This document shows positions 18,810 to 27,828 of a DNA stretch of 64,000 nucleotides, piece by piece (position 1 is the stretch's first letter; each line of letters opens with the position of its first letter). Location of the stretch: assembly GCF_001467025.1 (NCBI RefSeq), contig NZ_LNXV01000033.1:160973-224972 (forward strand). Reading direction: 5' to 3'. The notes under the pieces were generated by a model. It searched no databases. It was not told the origin of the DNA and saw nothing but the letters and a program-made list of their open reading frames with translations. This stretch comes from Legionella brunensis. GTDB lineage: Bacteria > Pseudomonadota > Gammaproteobacteria > Legionellales > Legionellaceae. The translations under genes were made by a program, and so were the position numbers.

Positions 18810-19078
18810 ATGATTAAAACTAAAGTTACAATTATTAATAAATTAGGTTTGCACGCTCGAGCTTCTGCGAAATTCGTCTCAACCACATCAAGATTTCAAA
18901 GTCATATTGACGTCACCAAAGACTCTAAAACCATTAATGGTAAAAGCATCATGGAGTAATGATGCTGGCTGCCAATAAGGGCACTGAATTGACTATAACA
19001 ATCGAAGGGCCCGATGAAATCGAAATGGAGCGAGCAGTTGTTGATTTAATCAATAACTGCTTTGGAGAGCCTGAATAG
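18810..19078 (+). pseudogene. ptsH: Phosphocarrier protein HPr (NPr-type), frameshifted
   Basis: The first 48 codons are normal HPr: MIKTKVTIINKLGLHARASA with active His15, and Ser46 in NGKSIM. The frame then ends at GAG TAA. The missing half, MMLAANKGTELTITIEGPDE..LINNCFGEPE, is intact one frame back and ends at 19078. One inserted G at about 18953 (ATGGGAGTA in place of ATGGAGTA) would restore SIMGVMMLAA and give 89 residues, the normal size. As written, a 49-residue peptide lacks half the fold. The second half begins with ATG overlapping the stop (TAATGATG) after GGAG, so reinitiation is possible, but a mutation or sequencing error is simpler. Confidence 0.93.
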
Positions 19079-19100
19079 CGAGCTCAAAAGATATCTTCAA

Positions 19101-19856
19101 TTAATTTTTCTGCTCGTCATTAGCAACGCGTTTACGCTGCTTACGTAGTCGGTGCAGAGCAATTAATGTCTGAATAGGGCCTGATGACGCGTAAATGACA
19201 AAACCTGTAAATAAAACGACAGATGGATTTGCAGCAATGGCCACAAATAAAATAACCATAACCAAAAGATATAAAAAAGGAACCTTCCCTTTAAAATCTA
19301 TTTCTTTAAAACTGTAATAGCGTACATTGCTTACCATCAAAATTGCGGCAAGTAGAGCAATAATTGCAGTAATAATAGCAAAAACAAAATGATTTAACTG
19401 ATTCTGATGACAAAACCAAACAAGTGCAGACACAATTGCTGCTGCAGGTGGGCAAGCCAGCCCCTGGAAATAGCGTTTATCAGCGGTTTCAACTTGCACA
19501 TTAAAGCGAGCTAAACGTAAAGCGACAGCAGCAGTATACATAAATGCTACTAACCACCCAACCTTTCCCAATTTATGGAGATTCCAGCTATAGAGTAGGA
19601 GTGCAGGTGCTACGCCAAAAGTTACCATATCCGACAAACTGTCATATTGGGCGCCAAATGCAGTTTGGGTATTGGTTAAACGCGCAATCCGCCCATCAAG
19701 TCCATCTGCCAACATACCAATAAAAATAGCAATCACGGCAGTTTCATATTGAGCTTTTAAGGATGCCACAATTGAGTAAAAAGCAGTGAATAAACTCGCC
19801 GTAGTAAATAAATTTGGCAGTAAATAAATTCCTGAATGACTTTCTTTCTGATTCAC
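19101..19856 (-). CDS. pssA: CDP-diacylglycerol-serine O-phosphatidyltransferase
   Basis: 251 residues, integral membrane, type II PS synthase. The CDP-alcohol phosphotransferase signature DGx2ARx8Gx3Dx3D is read in full as DGLDGRIARL..AFGAQYDSLSD (about 52-76). Six to eight hydrophobic helices follow, and the tail is basic. It makes phosphatidylserine, the precursor of phosphatidylethanolamine. The start is GTG at 19856. It converges with ptsH; no other gene shares its strand nearby. Confidence 0.93.
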   Translation of the reverse strand: MNQKESHSGIYLLPNLFTTASLFTAFYSIVASLKAQYETAVIAIFIGMLADGLDGRIARLTNTQTAFGAQYDSLSDMVTFGVAPALLLYSWNLHKLGKVGWLVAFMYTAAVALRLARFNVQVETADKRYFQGLACPPAAAIVSALVWFCHQNQLNHFVFAIITAIIALLAAILMVSNVRYYSFKEIDFKGKVPFLYLLVMVILFVAIAANPSVVLFTGFVIYASSGPIQTLIALHRLRKQRKRVANDEQKN

Positions 19857-19992
19857 AGTCTCAACTCAAATAAAATTAATCACTCACATCCTATCATAAT
19901 CCCTCCCTTTCTTGCTATTGCCTCGTTGTTTTTACAAGATGATGCTATACTACGCATACTGTTTTTAAAGTGTTTAGATTTAAAGTGCAAGC

Positions 19993-20274
19993 ATGGCTGA
20001 CCCTAAGACCAAACAAATTGTCATTGAAGGTGTTACAGAACAAGGCAAACCTTTTCGTCCTAGCGATTGGGCTGAGCGGATGAGTGGGACGCTTGCGAGC
20101 TTTAAAAATAGACGCATTCATTACTCACCCCTTCTGCAACCCAGCATTAACACGGAAGGATACAAATGTGTTTTACTAGATCCCAAACTCAAAGAATCTA
20201 GTCCGCAAGTTTATCAAGCTATTCTCGATTTTGCGAAAGCCAATAATCTCAAAATATGTGGTGAGAATGATTGA
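19993..20274 (+). CDS. DUF3579 family protein
   Basis: 93 residues. The family pattern is seen: IVIEGVTEQGKPFRPSDWAERM, then RIHYSPLLQP and GYKCVLLDPKL. It is a small cytoplasmic protein widespread in beta- and gammaproteobacteria with no known role. It faces the dotV-like gene, with the stops 4 bp apart. Confidence 0.88.
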   Translation: MADPKTKQIVIEGVTEQGKPFRPSDWAERMSGTLASFKNRRIHYSPLLQPSINTEGYKCVLLDPKLKESSPQVYQAILDFAKANNLKICGEND

Positions 20275-20279
20275 TAGAA

Positions 20280-20816
20280 CTACGACGCGTAACTCCTTAC
20301 TGTCAATGATAGCTCTGTGAGCTGATTGACTATAGCAGCTAACATGCTAGCCGTATTTTGAAAATTCATTGCTAATACTCCAGCACAAAGAAAGACCAAT
20401 CCTTTAGGTCCCCACTGTACCCCTGGCTCACTAGCATGGATTAACAATACACAGCCGCGAATAAACCAAATGAGGCCTGCTGTTTGAATAACAAACCCCA
20501 TCGAACTGTAGATGTTATAGGGATTATAATCGATGTATTGCAAAACATTCCCTGTCCCAAAAGCGCTATTGGCCATAATACTAACAGCTGAAGGCAAATA
20601 AAGAAGTGCTGCGGCACCCGCTAAATAGGCAAGAGGAACAAACATTTTTTCAGAAGAGGATTGCCTTCCTGAGCCGCCAATTTTTTTTAATTTTTGCAAT
20701 GCAATGATAAAAAAAAGAAGCCCAAGAACATATGCACCACCTGTAAGAAGATGCTGTACTGGAAAAAGTGATCGGCTTATATTGCCAATCATTGTAATGA
20801 GATCAGTGCTACCCAT
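20280..20816 (-). CDS. dotV: Dot/Icm type IV secretion membrane protein of the IcmC/DotE-DotV family
   Basis: 178 residues with four hydrophobic segments (about 20-40, 62-82, 107-127, 141-162). The pattern ..ISRSLFPVQHLLTGGAYVLGLLFFIIALQKLKKIG is that of DotE/IcmC, IcmD/DotP and DotV. Of these, DotV is encoded away from the main dot/icm regions; I recall it as lpg0472, near rpoN and pssA, which matches this neighbourhood. It would sit in the inner membrane and belong to the effector secretion machine. The family call is strong and the choice of DotV rests on gene order. Confidence 0.8.
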   Translation of the reverse strand: MGSTDLITMIGNISRSLFPVQHLLTGGAYVLGLLFFIIALQKLKKIGGSGRQSSSEKMFVPLAYLAGAAALLYLPSAVSIMANSAFGTGNVLQYIDYNPYNIYSSMGFVIQTAGLIWFIRGCVLLIHASEPGVQWGPKGLVFLCAGVLAMNFQNTASMLAAIVNQLTELSLTVRSYAS

Positions 20817-20907
20817 AGTCTAATTATATACCAATTCACATATCACTCTTGCAATGCTCAATTTTTCCCCTATATTAGGGGGGTTTCCCTACAATGTTGT
20901 CATTATT

Positions 20908-21648
20908 ATGCAAATTAAAACCTTTCCTATTACTTTAGAAGATTCCTTTATGCTTTCCCCTAAAGTAAAACATTTTGTTTTTAGTACGGAGCAATCCCCG
21001 CCTTTTAATTATATTCCAGGGCAATTTATCACAATTCATTTTGAAAAAGATGGAAAAATGCTCAAACGCAGCTACAGTATCGCCAATGTCCCAACACAAA
21101 ACAATCGCATTGAATTTGCAGCAGGTTATGTTGAACATGGTCCCGGCACAGAATTACTATTTAATTTAAAGCCCGGCGACAAAATTAATATTAATGGACC
21201 TTTTGGCCGTCTGATTTTAAAAGATGAATTACCCAAACGCTATATTCTGGTGGCGACAAGTACAGGCGTTACGCCTTATCGCGCCATGATAGAAGAATTA
21301 AAGAGACGTTTACAAGTTAATCCAAAATTGCAGGTTGTGATTTTGCAGGGTGTACAAAAACATGAAGAAATTCTCTACCCACAAGAATTTCTCGCTTTTG
21401 CCAATGAATATACTCAAGTCATTTTTCGTGCGCACTTAAGTCGAGAAACAGTCAATCTACAACCCCATGAATATCCTGGTTATGTGCAACACGCTTTCCC
21501 TGATCTTTCTTTAAATCCTGAGAATGATGTAGTTTATTTATGTGGAAATCCCGGTATGATCGATGATTCTTTCAATTATTTGAAAGAGAAAGGTTTTAGT
21601 ATGCAGCAAATTATCCGAGAAAAATATATTTCAGCCCCCAGTAAATAA
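20908..21648 (+). CDS. Ferredoxin/flavodoxin-NADP reductase-like FAD oxidoreductase
   Basis: The start at 20908 (MQIKTFPITLEDSFMLSP) gives 246 residues; a longer frame reaches 20854. The FAD-binding barrel has PGQFITIHF and the RSYS motif, and the NAD(P) domain has YILVATSTGVTPYRAMI, QGVQKHEEILY and VYLCGNPGMIDD. This is the FNR-like fold that moves electrons between NAD(P)H and a small carrier. There is no fused ferredoxin domain. The exact partner is unknown. It stands 34 bp upstream of the class I aldolase gene, so they may share a transcript. Confidence 0.85.
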   Translation: MQIKTFPITLEDSFMLSPKVKHFVFSTEQSPPFNYIPGQFITIHFEKDGKMLKRSYSIANVPTQNNRIEFAAGYVEHGPGTELLFNLKPGDKININGPFGRLILKDELPKRYILVATSTGVTPYRAMIEELKRRLQVNPKLQVVILQGVQKHEEILYPQEFLAFANEYTQVIFRAHLSRETVNLQPHEYPGYVQHAFPDLSLNPENDVVYLCGNPGMIDDSFNYLKEKGFSMQQIIREKYISAPSK

Positions 21649-21682
21649 CGTTTAGGGAGCATTTAAGAGGAGAATAAGACTT

Positions 21683-22693
21683 ATGTATTATGATGAACTT
21701 TCAGCAACAATGGAGCAACTGCTGCAAGATGGCAAAGGAATCTTAGCAGCCGACGAAAGTACCAGTACTATCGGCAAGCGCTTTGAGACTATTGGCGTTG
21801 AAAATAACGAGGAAAATCGCCGTGATTATCGACTACTCCTCGCAACTACTCCTGATTTAGAACAATATATCAATGGTGTCATCTTATTTGAAGAAACTTT
21901 TGAACAGAAAGATGAGAACGGCACTCCTATTGCGACTTTGTTCGCCGAGAAAGGGATCGTTCCTGGTATTAAAGTCGACAAAGGTTTAACAACTCTTTCC
22001 AATACTGACAATGAAAAGATCACTCAAGGCTTAGATGGCCTTATTGAGCGATTGGAACATTTCAAAAAATTAGGAGCTCGTTTTGCAAAATGGCGAAATG
22101 TTTATTCCATTACAGAATTTACTCCAAGCTTGACTGCAATTAAGGCTGGAGCCGAAGTTCTTGCCCGTTACGCAGCTTGCTGTCAAGCAGTAGGTATTGT
22201 TCCTATTGTGGAGCCTGAAGTTTTAATGGATGGCGATCATTCTATTGAGCACTGTGCTGAAGCTTGTGAAATGGTATTACATGAGGTTTTCCATGCGCTC
22301 TTTATTCATCAAGTTGAGTTAGAAAATATTGTCTTGAAACCTAGCATGGTTACTTCTGGTAAATCCGCCAAACCTTTTAGCACACCTGAAGAAGTGGCCG
22401 ACTACACCATTAGTGTATTCCGTAATAATGTACCTGCAGCCGTACCCACTATCAACTTTCTTTCAGGCGGACAATCTCCGCAGCAAGCAACAGCCAATTT
22501 GAATGCTATTAACAGCACAGGTTATCAACCTTGGACCCTAAGCTTCTCCTATGGACGTGCATTACAAGAGGATTGCCTACAAGTCTGGGAAGGCAAAAAA
22601 GCCAATGTCAGTGCTGCTCAAGCCGCTTTATTAAAACGCGCTCGCCTCAATAGTGCGGCCTGTTTTGGTGAGTATCAAGCTGATCTGGAGTAA
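21683..22693 (+). CDS. Class I fructose-bisphosphate aldolase
   Basis: 336 residues, eukaryote-type class I (Schiff-base) aldolase. It starts MYYDELSATMEQLLQDGKGILAADES. The Lys of VLKPSMV forms the imine with dihydroxyacetone phosphate, and FAKWRNVY, VPIVEPEVLMDGDHS and FLSGGQS are the other family motifs. It cleaves fructose 1,6-bisphosphate or makes it in gluconeogenesis. SD GAGGAG lies upstream. The protein has no metal-binding motif of class II. Confidence 0.96.
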   Translation: MYYDELSATMEQLLQDGKGILAADESTSTIGKRFETIGVENNEENRRDYRLLLATTPDLEQYINGVILFEETFEQKDENGTPIATLFAEKGIVPGIKVDKGLTTLSNTDNEKITQGLDGLIERLEHFKKLGARFAKWRNVYSITEFTPSLTAIKAGAEVLARYAACCQAVGIVPIVEPEVLMDGDHSIEHCAEACEMVLHEVFHALFIHQVELENIVLKPSMVTSGKSAKPFSTPEEVADYTISVFRNNVPAAVPTINFLSGGQSPQQATANLNAINSTGYQPWTLSFSYGRALQEDCLQVWEGKKANVSAAQAALLKRARLNSAACFGEYQADLE

Positions 22694-22700
22694 TCACAAA

Positions 22701-22736
22701 GAAACTTAGGGCAACGTTCATATTGCTCTAAGTTTC
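22701..22736 (+). terminator. Hairpin after aldolase gene
   Basis: GAAACTTAGGGCAA pairs with TTGCTCTAAGTTTC (14 bp, one G-T pair) around an 8-nt loop, 8 bp after the stop. No clear T-run follows. Confidence 0.65.
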
Positions 22737-22789
22737 CTACCTGTTCACCTCGACCAGTCGAGCTCTGAGTACTAGGATGTCTTTTAGTC

Positions 22790-23557
22790 TTAAACATTAA
22801 ATTCAAAACGAGCTAATAGAGGAACATGATCCGATAACAAACGCCATGGCTTGCCCTGCAGACATTGGACATCAGAAACTACCATGCCTCGAAAATAAAT
22901 CCTATCGACACAAAAAGCTGGTTTTATCGCTGGAAAAGAACGTGCATGTTGCCCTTCCACGCTATAAAAAGCTTCGTGTATTCCCAACTCCTCTGCCAAT
23001 GGCTTGGATAAATGATGGCGCCAATCGTTAAAATCGCCAGCCATGAGTAAAGGTTCATTTTCGGGGACCATGCCGCTAATACGAGCCATTAAAGCTTTGC
23101 ATTGTGAAGCACGCTCTGCTTTAAACAAACCAAGATGTACACATAACAAATGGACAGTAATTGGTGATTCCCCGCCTATTTTTATTTGTCCATGAAGAAT
23201 ACTTCTTGATGCTCTATTCATAGAAGATAAATTAATATTTTCAAAGTCTTCAAAAGCAAATTTACTTAAAATAGCATTACCATGATGACCAGATTGGTAC
23301 ACTGCATTTTTGGCATAGAGGTAATGGGGCCATATTTTTTCAGCAATGTATTCAAATTGCGGTAAATCAGGCCAGGCGTCAATGCGCTTCTCTCGACGCC
23401 GATGCTCCCCTTGAACTTCTTGTAAAAAGACAAAGTCAGGATTTAATGCTGACAAGGCCTCACGCATTTCCGGAAGTAGAAAACGAATTTTACCTAAACC
23501 AAACCCTTTATGAATATTATACGTTATCAGGGATAGGCTACTCTTTTGTCGTTCCAT
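22790..23557 (-). CDS. Endonuclease/exonuclease/phosphatase (EEP) family hydrolase
   Basis: 255 residues. The catalytic elements appear in order: LITYNIHKG (Asn), FLQEVQGEH (metal-binding Glu), LLCVHLG, MAGDFNDWR (Asp/Asn) and LSDHVPL (Asp/His at the C-terminus). It is a single domain with no signal peptide. Members include nucleases, inositol phosphatases and cardiolipin or lipid hydrolases; the YbhP-like group is closest from memory. The target cannot be named. It is monocistronic. Confidence 0.88.
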   Translation of the reverse strand: MERQKSSLSLITYNIHKGFGLGKIRFLLPEMREALSALNPDFVFLQEVQGEHRRREKRIDAWPDLPQFEYIAEKIWPHYLYAKNAVYQSGHHGNAILSKFAFEDFENINLSSMNRASRSILHGQIKIGGESPITVHLLCVHLGLFKAERASQCKALMARISGMVPENEPLLMAGDFNDWRHHLSKPLAEELGIHEAFYSVEGQHARSFPAIKPAFCVDRIYFRGMVVSDVQCLQGKPWRLLSDHVPLLARFEFNV

Positions 23558-23809
23558 ATCTTAAATAAGAATTAATCTCTTGTATAAGCATACACTATGC
23601 TTAAATTATTCAGAGCAAATACCAAATCTATTCATGCCTTGCATGATTGCAAAACTTAAATATAGCTGCAACTCCTTTAATAGGGCTAATCATTGTCGGT
23701 CAAATTAGTGTCTTAGTGACGACAGTACTTAATCATTCTAAACTTTTATCTCACGTTATTTAATGTAACATATGAACTATTATTATTAAAAAATCTAACT
23801 TATGACTTT

Positions 23810-24652
23810 ATGAAAACATTCAACGTCGCAATTCCAGGCTTTACCATCGCTGGTAAAGCCTTTGGTAACCCTAACCGCCCCCCCATGCTTGCTCTTCATG
23901 GATGGTTGGATAATGCTAACTCTTTTGATTTGCTCGCCCCATATCTAGAAAAACAATTTTATTTGCTGGCTATTGATTTACCTGGTCATGGCCACTCCTC
24001 TCATTTACCGGAAGGATGTTACTATCATTTTACGGATGGCATTTTTTCTATTTTAGAAGTTATGAAAGCTCTCCAGTTAAAGCAAGTGCACTTATTAGGA
24101 CACTCGATGGGGGCTTGTCTTGCAAGTCTTATAGCAGGGGTTGCTCCTGAAAAAATCCTATCGATGATCTTGATTGAAGGTTTAGGGCCATTTTCAAAAC
24201 CTGAGGAAGCTTGTTGTGAGCAATTAGCACAGTATTTACAACATACTTCAATAAAAGAAAAAGAGGCCAAACCTTATTCGTCTATGCATTTAGCCGCACA
24301 GGCTCGTGCCAAACGAGGTTATTTATCCCTAGAACATGCAGAAATCCTTTGCCAAAGAGGCACACTTGAGCAAAATAACGCAGTTTATTGGCGTCATGAC
24401 AGGCGTCTTTTAACACCTACCCCTTTACGTATGACGGAAGGACAAATTCTTTCTTGTTTACGCGGCATCACGGCAAAAAGCTGTCTCATCTGGGCTAAAG
24501 ATAGCTCAGTCTTTAATGAGTACGATATAAAAACCCGATGTAATGCAGTTGCCAATTTAAAAGTTTATCAATTACCTGGTGGGCATCATCTTCATATGGA
24601 ATACCCTGAAGCGCTTGCACGGTGTCTGACTGAGTTTTATGAGGGGCACTAG
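23810..24652 (+). CDS. Alpha/beta hydrolase
   Basis: 280 residues. The fold is read from LALHGWLDNANSF (oxyanion loop), AIDLPGHGHSSHLP, the nucleophile elbow GHSMGAC with catalytic Ser, and the C-terminal GGHHLHMEYPE with catalytic His. There is no signal peptide, so cytoplasmic. Related proteins include serine hydrolase-like MhpC/YcjY types and mammalian SERHL. The substrate is unknown. It is preceded by about 250 bp of AT-rich non-coding DNA with no other gene I can see. Confidence 0.9.
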   Translation: MKTFNVAIPGFTIAGKAFGNPNRPPMLALHGWLDNANSFDLLAPYLEKQFYLLAIDLPGHGHSSHLPEGCYYHFTDGIFSILEVMKALQLKQVHLLGHSMGACLASLIAGVAPEKILSMILIEGLGPFSKPEEACCEQLAQYLQHTSIKEKEAKPYSSMHLAAQARAKRGYLSLEHAEILCQRGTLEQNNAVYWRHDRRLLTPTPLRMTEGQILSCLRGITAKSCLIWAKDSSVFNEYDIKTRCNAVANLKVYQLPGGHHLHMEYPEALARCLTEFYEGH

Positions 24653-24658
24653 AGTTAA

Positions 24659-24686
24659 GACACGAAAGACATATGTCTTTCGTGTC
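24659..24686. terminator. Perfect 28-bp palindrome between convergent genes
   Basis: GACACGAAAGACAT joined to its exact complement lies 6 bp after the alpha/beta hydrolase stop and 10 bp beyond the proA stop. It is probably a bidirectional terminator. Confidence 0.75.
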
Positions 24687-24695
24687 GAATTCCGA

Positions 24696-26333
24696 CTACT
24701 TAGGATTCGTTAGAGTACAAAAATCGTACTTAACCGCTACTTCCGTCAGAGATGCTTTTACATCTTCCAATGAGTAGTTTAAATCTCTGGCAGCTGAAAG
24801 TACCCCACACCCCCCTTCGTCAAAGGTTGAAGATGGAGTCCAATAGTCCATATTAGCTTTCACCATAACATCAAAAGCTTTACGGGTATTCCAATCCGGT
24901 TTGTTAGCCAGAATATAAAATAAATGATTAAACACACCACTGGAAAAATGAACGTCTAAACCACTATTGTATTCATCAGCAGTATCAATAGATATACCAT
25001 CACGACTTGGTTTATCCATATAACGTAAAGCTTCCCAACCACTATCTTCTTTCATAATCTCAGCACCAATTTGCCAACTGCTGCTTCCTGTCGAATAGTA
25101 CTCAGCTGCTTGGGCAGCCATGTCAGAAAACGCCTCATTCATGCCGCCTGATTGACCATAATACTCAAGATTTGAATGTTGCTCTGTAAATCCATGGCTA
25201 ATTTCATGTCCACCAACCCCTAAAGAAACGAGTGGATACATCATGCTTTCGCCATCGCCAAAGGTCATCTGCTCACCATCCCAATAAGCATTTTCATACC
25301 CTTCGCCGTAATGAACTCGCATGACTAACTGCATGGGTGAACCATCAGACTTGGTTAAAGCTTCAACGCCATACCAATCATGATACATATGCTTAATGAC
25401 ATGACCAGCATAAAGAGCATCATTGGTAGGTGAAAAAGCACCATTGTCCCTATCGTAGCCATCTCCTTTGTAACCAGTCCAGAATGTAAGATCGCCATCT
25501 ACAGGCTTCTTACAGTTAAATTTCATAGGTCTATTCTTGGAGAAATATTCATGCCCCATATCAACCACTTTGACATGAGTATTTTCCATATAACAAGTAC
25601 CACCTCGTTTTTCACGCGTAATCTCTAACAAGGGATAATTTTTACCATAAGCATATTCACCAACTTTGTGATTACCACCAAACCCCATCCCCTTTGCTGC
25701 AACACGAGCTGTTTTGATATCATTCCACTGAACAAACGGCTTATGAGACTTAGCGTCAACAATAGCTGTAGGTCTTTCAGGAATTTTGTCAGTATGACGT
25801 ACAAAAATGCTAACCTTATATGCCCAATGCGCCTGATGTTGCTGATCAATATAAACAACTGGCGTCACTTGCTCAGCACTAACATCCTTATTTTTATACT
25901 GGCCTTTAAACTCTTGCAAAGCTAATTGACCATTTGCAACAAAATCTGTTGCTGGTTGACCCAATTCTTGCTGTAAACCACGATAGACTATACCGTTCAT
26001 TGTCGCGTTCTGCTGCCCCCGCAACAAACCATTCACAGTGCTCTTACTATGAACAATTGCATAACCACCAATCACCGGGAACCCTGCATATTGTTGCTGC
26101 ATGCGAATGTGAGTGACATGATTTACGTCAGTGTGTTGCTTTAGAAATTGCAAATTATCAACAGAAACTGCAGTAGCCTGCTTCACACCAGGAAGTGAAA
26201 GGTGGAATTGCTGTTGTAAATTTTTAAATGACTCTGCTTGTAAAGAAATTGGTTCAGCTGCCTTGGCAGACGAAGCCATTGTTAGCGCCAAGCAAGCGAC
26301 TAGAGGTGATAAATAAAAATTAGGGTGCTGCAT
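24696..26333 (-). CDS. proA: Secreted zinc metalloprotease ProA/Msp (M4, thermolysin family)
   Basis: 545 residues. A Sec signal peptide spans 1-25 (LSPLVACLALTMASSAKA). The propeptide with an FTP domain runs to about 210, and the mature catalytic domain follows. The zinc site is HEISH (His376, Glu377, His380) with Glu400 in GGMNEAFSDM; CNYXX-type cysteines (247, 274) may pair. The type II secretion system exports ProA in L. pneumophila, where it cleaves casein and host proteins and activates other exoenzymes. AAGGAG lies before the ATG. It is monocistronic. The length equals that of L. pneumophila ProA within a few residues. Confidence 0.95.
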   Translation of the reverse strand: MQHPNFYLSPLVACLALTMASSAKAAEPISLQAESFKNLQQQFHLSLPGVKQATAVSVDNLQFLKQHTDVNHVTHIRMQQQYAGFPVIGGYAIVHSKSTVNGLLRGQQNATMNGIVYRGLQQELGQPATDFVANGQLALQEFKGQYKNKDVSAEQVTPVVYIDQQHQAHWAYKVSIFVRHTDKIPERPTAIVDAKSHKPFVQWNDIKTARVAAKGMGFGGNHKVGEYAYGKNYPLLEITREKRGGTCYMENTHVKVVDMGHEYFSKNRPMKFNCKKPVDGDLTFWTGYKGDGYDRDNGAFSPTNDALYAGHVIKHMYHDWYGVEALTKSDGSPMQLVMRVHYGEGYENAYWDGEQMTFGDGESMMYPLVSLGVGGHEISHGFTEQHSNLEYYGQSGGMNEAFSDMAAQAAEYYSTGSSSWQIGAEIMKEDSGWEALRYMDKPSRDGISIDTADEYNSGLDVHFSSGVFNHLFYILANKPDWNTRKAFDVMVKANMDYWTPSSTFDEGGCGVLSAARDLNYSLEDVKASLTEVAVKYDFCTLTNPK

Positions 26334-26650
26334 TAATCTACTCCTTAAATATATGAGGCAATCTCATCCGGGAGTGCCTTGTTGTTAACATTTTCCATAC
26401 CTAGAATTAACTAAAGTTACCGTTAGGAAAACCGGTGTAACAACTATCCTTGAAACATATCCCGCTGAGACTGAGTTTTTCGAATTTTAGATTAAGCAAA
26501 ATTTCCGTGAGGTTGGCCTAGCTAAAATCCAAGCATCAATCTTAACAGGGTATTGGTCAAACTAACACAGTTTTTCCTTTTTTCAAATTGACAATTTAAA
26601 ACTTCGAGGGCCTTTGCTGCTAGACATTCAGCGTATTTTATGCAAAAACG
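26334..26650. other. Divergent proA/sua5 intergenic region
   Basis: 317 bp of AT-rich DNA. It must carry the proA promoter on the minus strand and the sua5 promoter on the plus strand. I see no RNA gene, strong dyad or repeat in it. Confidence 0.5.
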
Positions 26651-26728
26651 TTGAACTTATTGATAATAAATATTTGCCCAAAACCATTTTTGAGTAATAA
26701 TTTCACATTTGCGACTGAGATCCTGGAA

Positions 26729-27685
26729 TTGAGTACTATCACTACAAACATTGAATTAGCAATCGCCCATCTAAGACAAGGGGACATTGTTGCCATCCCC
26801 ACCGAAACCGTCTATGGACTCGCAGGCAATGCCGAAAATGAAGCAGCTATTCGCAAAATTTATACATTAAAAAACAGACCACTAAATCATCCGCTAATTA
26901 TGCACGTTGCCCAGCATTGGGATTTATCAAAGTGGGTATCATTTCTTCCAGACTATGCACAAACTCTAATTCACCACTTTTGGCCAGGCCCATTGACCTT
27001 GGTGTTGAAAAGTAACATCACTGCGGTTAACCCTTTAATAACTGGTGGACAAGATACAATAGCCTTACGTTGCCCCAAGCATCCAATAGCACAAAAGCTG
27101 TTAACAGAGCTAGGTTTTCCTTTAGTTGCCCCCTCTGCCAATCCATTTGGGAAAATAAGTCCAACAACGGCAGAACACGTTCGTGATAGCTTTAAAAAAG
27201 AAGAGCTGCTTATTCTTGATGGAGGGCGCTGTCAAGTTGGTATTGAGTCGACTATCCTTGCTGCGATAGAGCCAGAGCATTATCAAATTTTGCGGCATGG
27301 CGTCATTACTGAACAAGAAATTAAAGCGATTCTTCCTCTAAGGGCCTCAGAAGGGGAAAGTACCATCAGAACCCCTGGAAAATTAGCCAGTCATTACCAA
27401 CCAGAAAAACCCCTGTATTGTTTTACTGATATCAACGCAATTCAACAATTTTGCCAACAGACCAATGCTCCTGTTTATGTCCTCTCTTTCTCTGATTTAA
27501 CTAATTATCCATCACATTTGTATTATAAGCTCCCCCCCTCCCCAGACAAGACAGCGTTTGAATTGTATTATCAGCTGCGTTGCGCTGATCAATCGGAGGC
27601 CACTTTTATTGCCATTGAATTGCCGCCGACTAGTGAGGGCTGGGAAGGAATTAGAGAGCGAATTCTAAAAGCTAGTCACCGCTAA
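26729..27685 (+). CDS. L-threonylcarbamoyladenylate synthase (Sua5/TsaC family)
   Basis: A long-form Sua5: an N-terminal YrdC domain with IPTETVYGLAGNAENEAAI, KNRPLNHPLIMHV and SANPFGKISPTTAEHV, and a C-terminal Sua5 domain (about 220-318) after GKLASHYQPEKP. It makes threonylcarbamoyl-AMP from threonine, bicarbonate and ATP for t6A37 of ANN-reading tRNAs, the step before TsaD, which is encoded at 51347. The frame is open back to 26651; I prefer the TTG at 26729 because homology starts there, but the SD is weak and the start is uncertain. It is followed by a MITE-like element. Confidence 0.85.
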   Translation: MSTITTNIELAIAHLRQGDIVAIPTETVYGLAGNAENEAAIRKIYTLKNRPLNHPLIMHVAQHWDLSKWVSFLPDYAQTLIHHFWPGPLTLVLKSNITAVNPLITGGQDTIALRCPKHPIAQKLLTELGFPLVAPSANPFGKISPTTAEHVRDSFKKEELLILDGGRCQVGIESTILAAIEPEHYQILRHGVITEQEIKAILPLRASEGESTIRTPGKLASHYQPEKPLYCFTDINAIQQFCQQTNAPVYVLSFSDLTNYPSHLYYKLPPSPDKTAFELYYQLRCADQSEATFIAIELPPTSEGWEGIRERILKASHR

Positions 27686-27719
27686 TTTCATTAAATTAAT
27701 AAACATTTTCAAAATGATA

Positions 27720-27828
27720 GGGTCTGTTTACAATTCGCTAGCTTAAGTCGAAAAGCCTTGATTTTTGAGCAACGAAGTACAGAAAATCAATTTTTTTCGA
27801 CCAAGATAGTAGAATTGTAAACAGACCC
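27720..27828. repeat. MITE-like element, copy 1 (109 bp)
   Basis: The ends are inverted repeats, GGGTCTGTTTACAATTC and GAATTGTAAACAGACCC, flanked on both sides by TA (27718-27719 and 27829-27830). The interior is itself nearly palindromic. It has no ORF. It shares ends and interior with the elements at 33770 and 35461. It sits between sua5 and the oadA-like gene, whose TAG stop is completed by the right TA. Confidence 0.85.
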
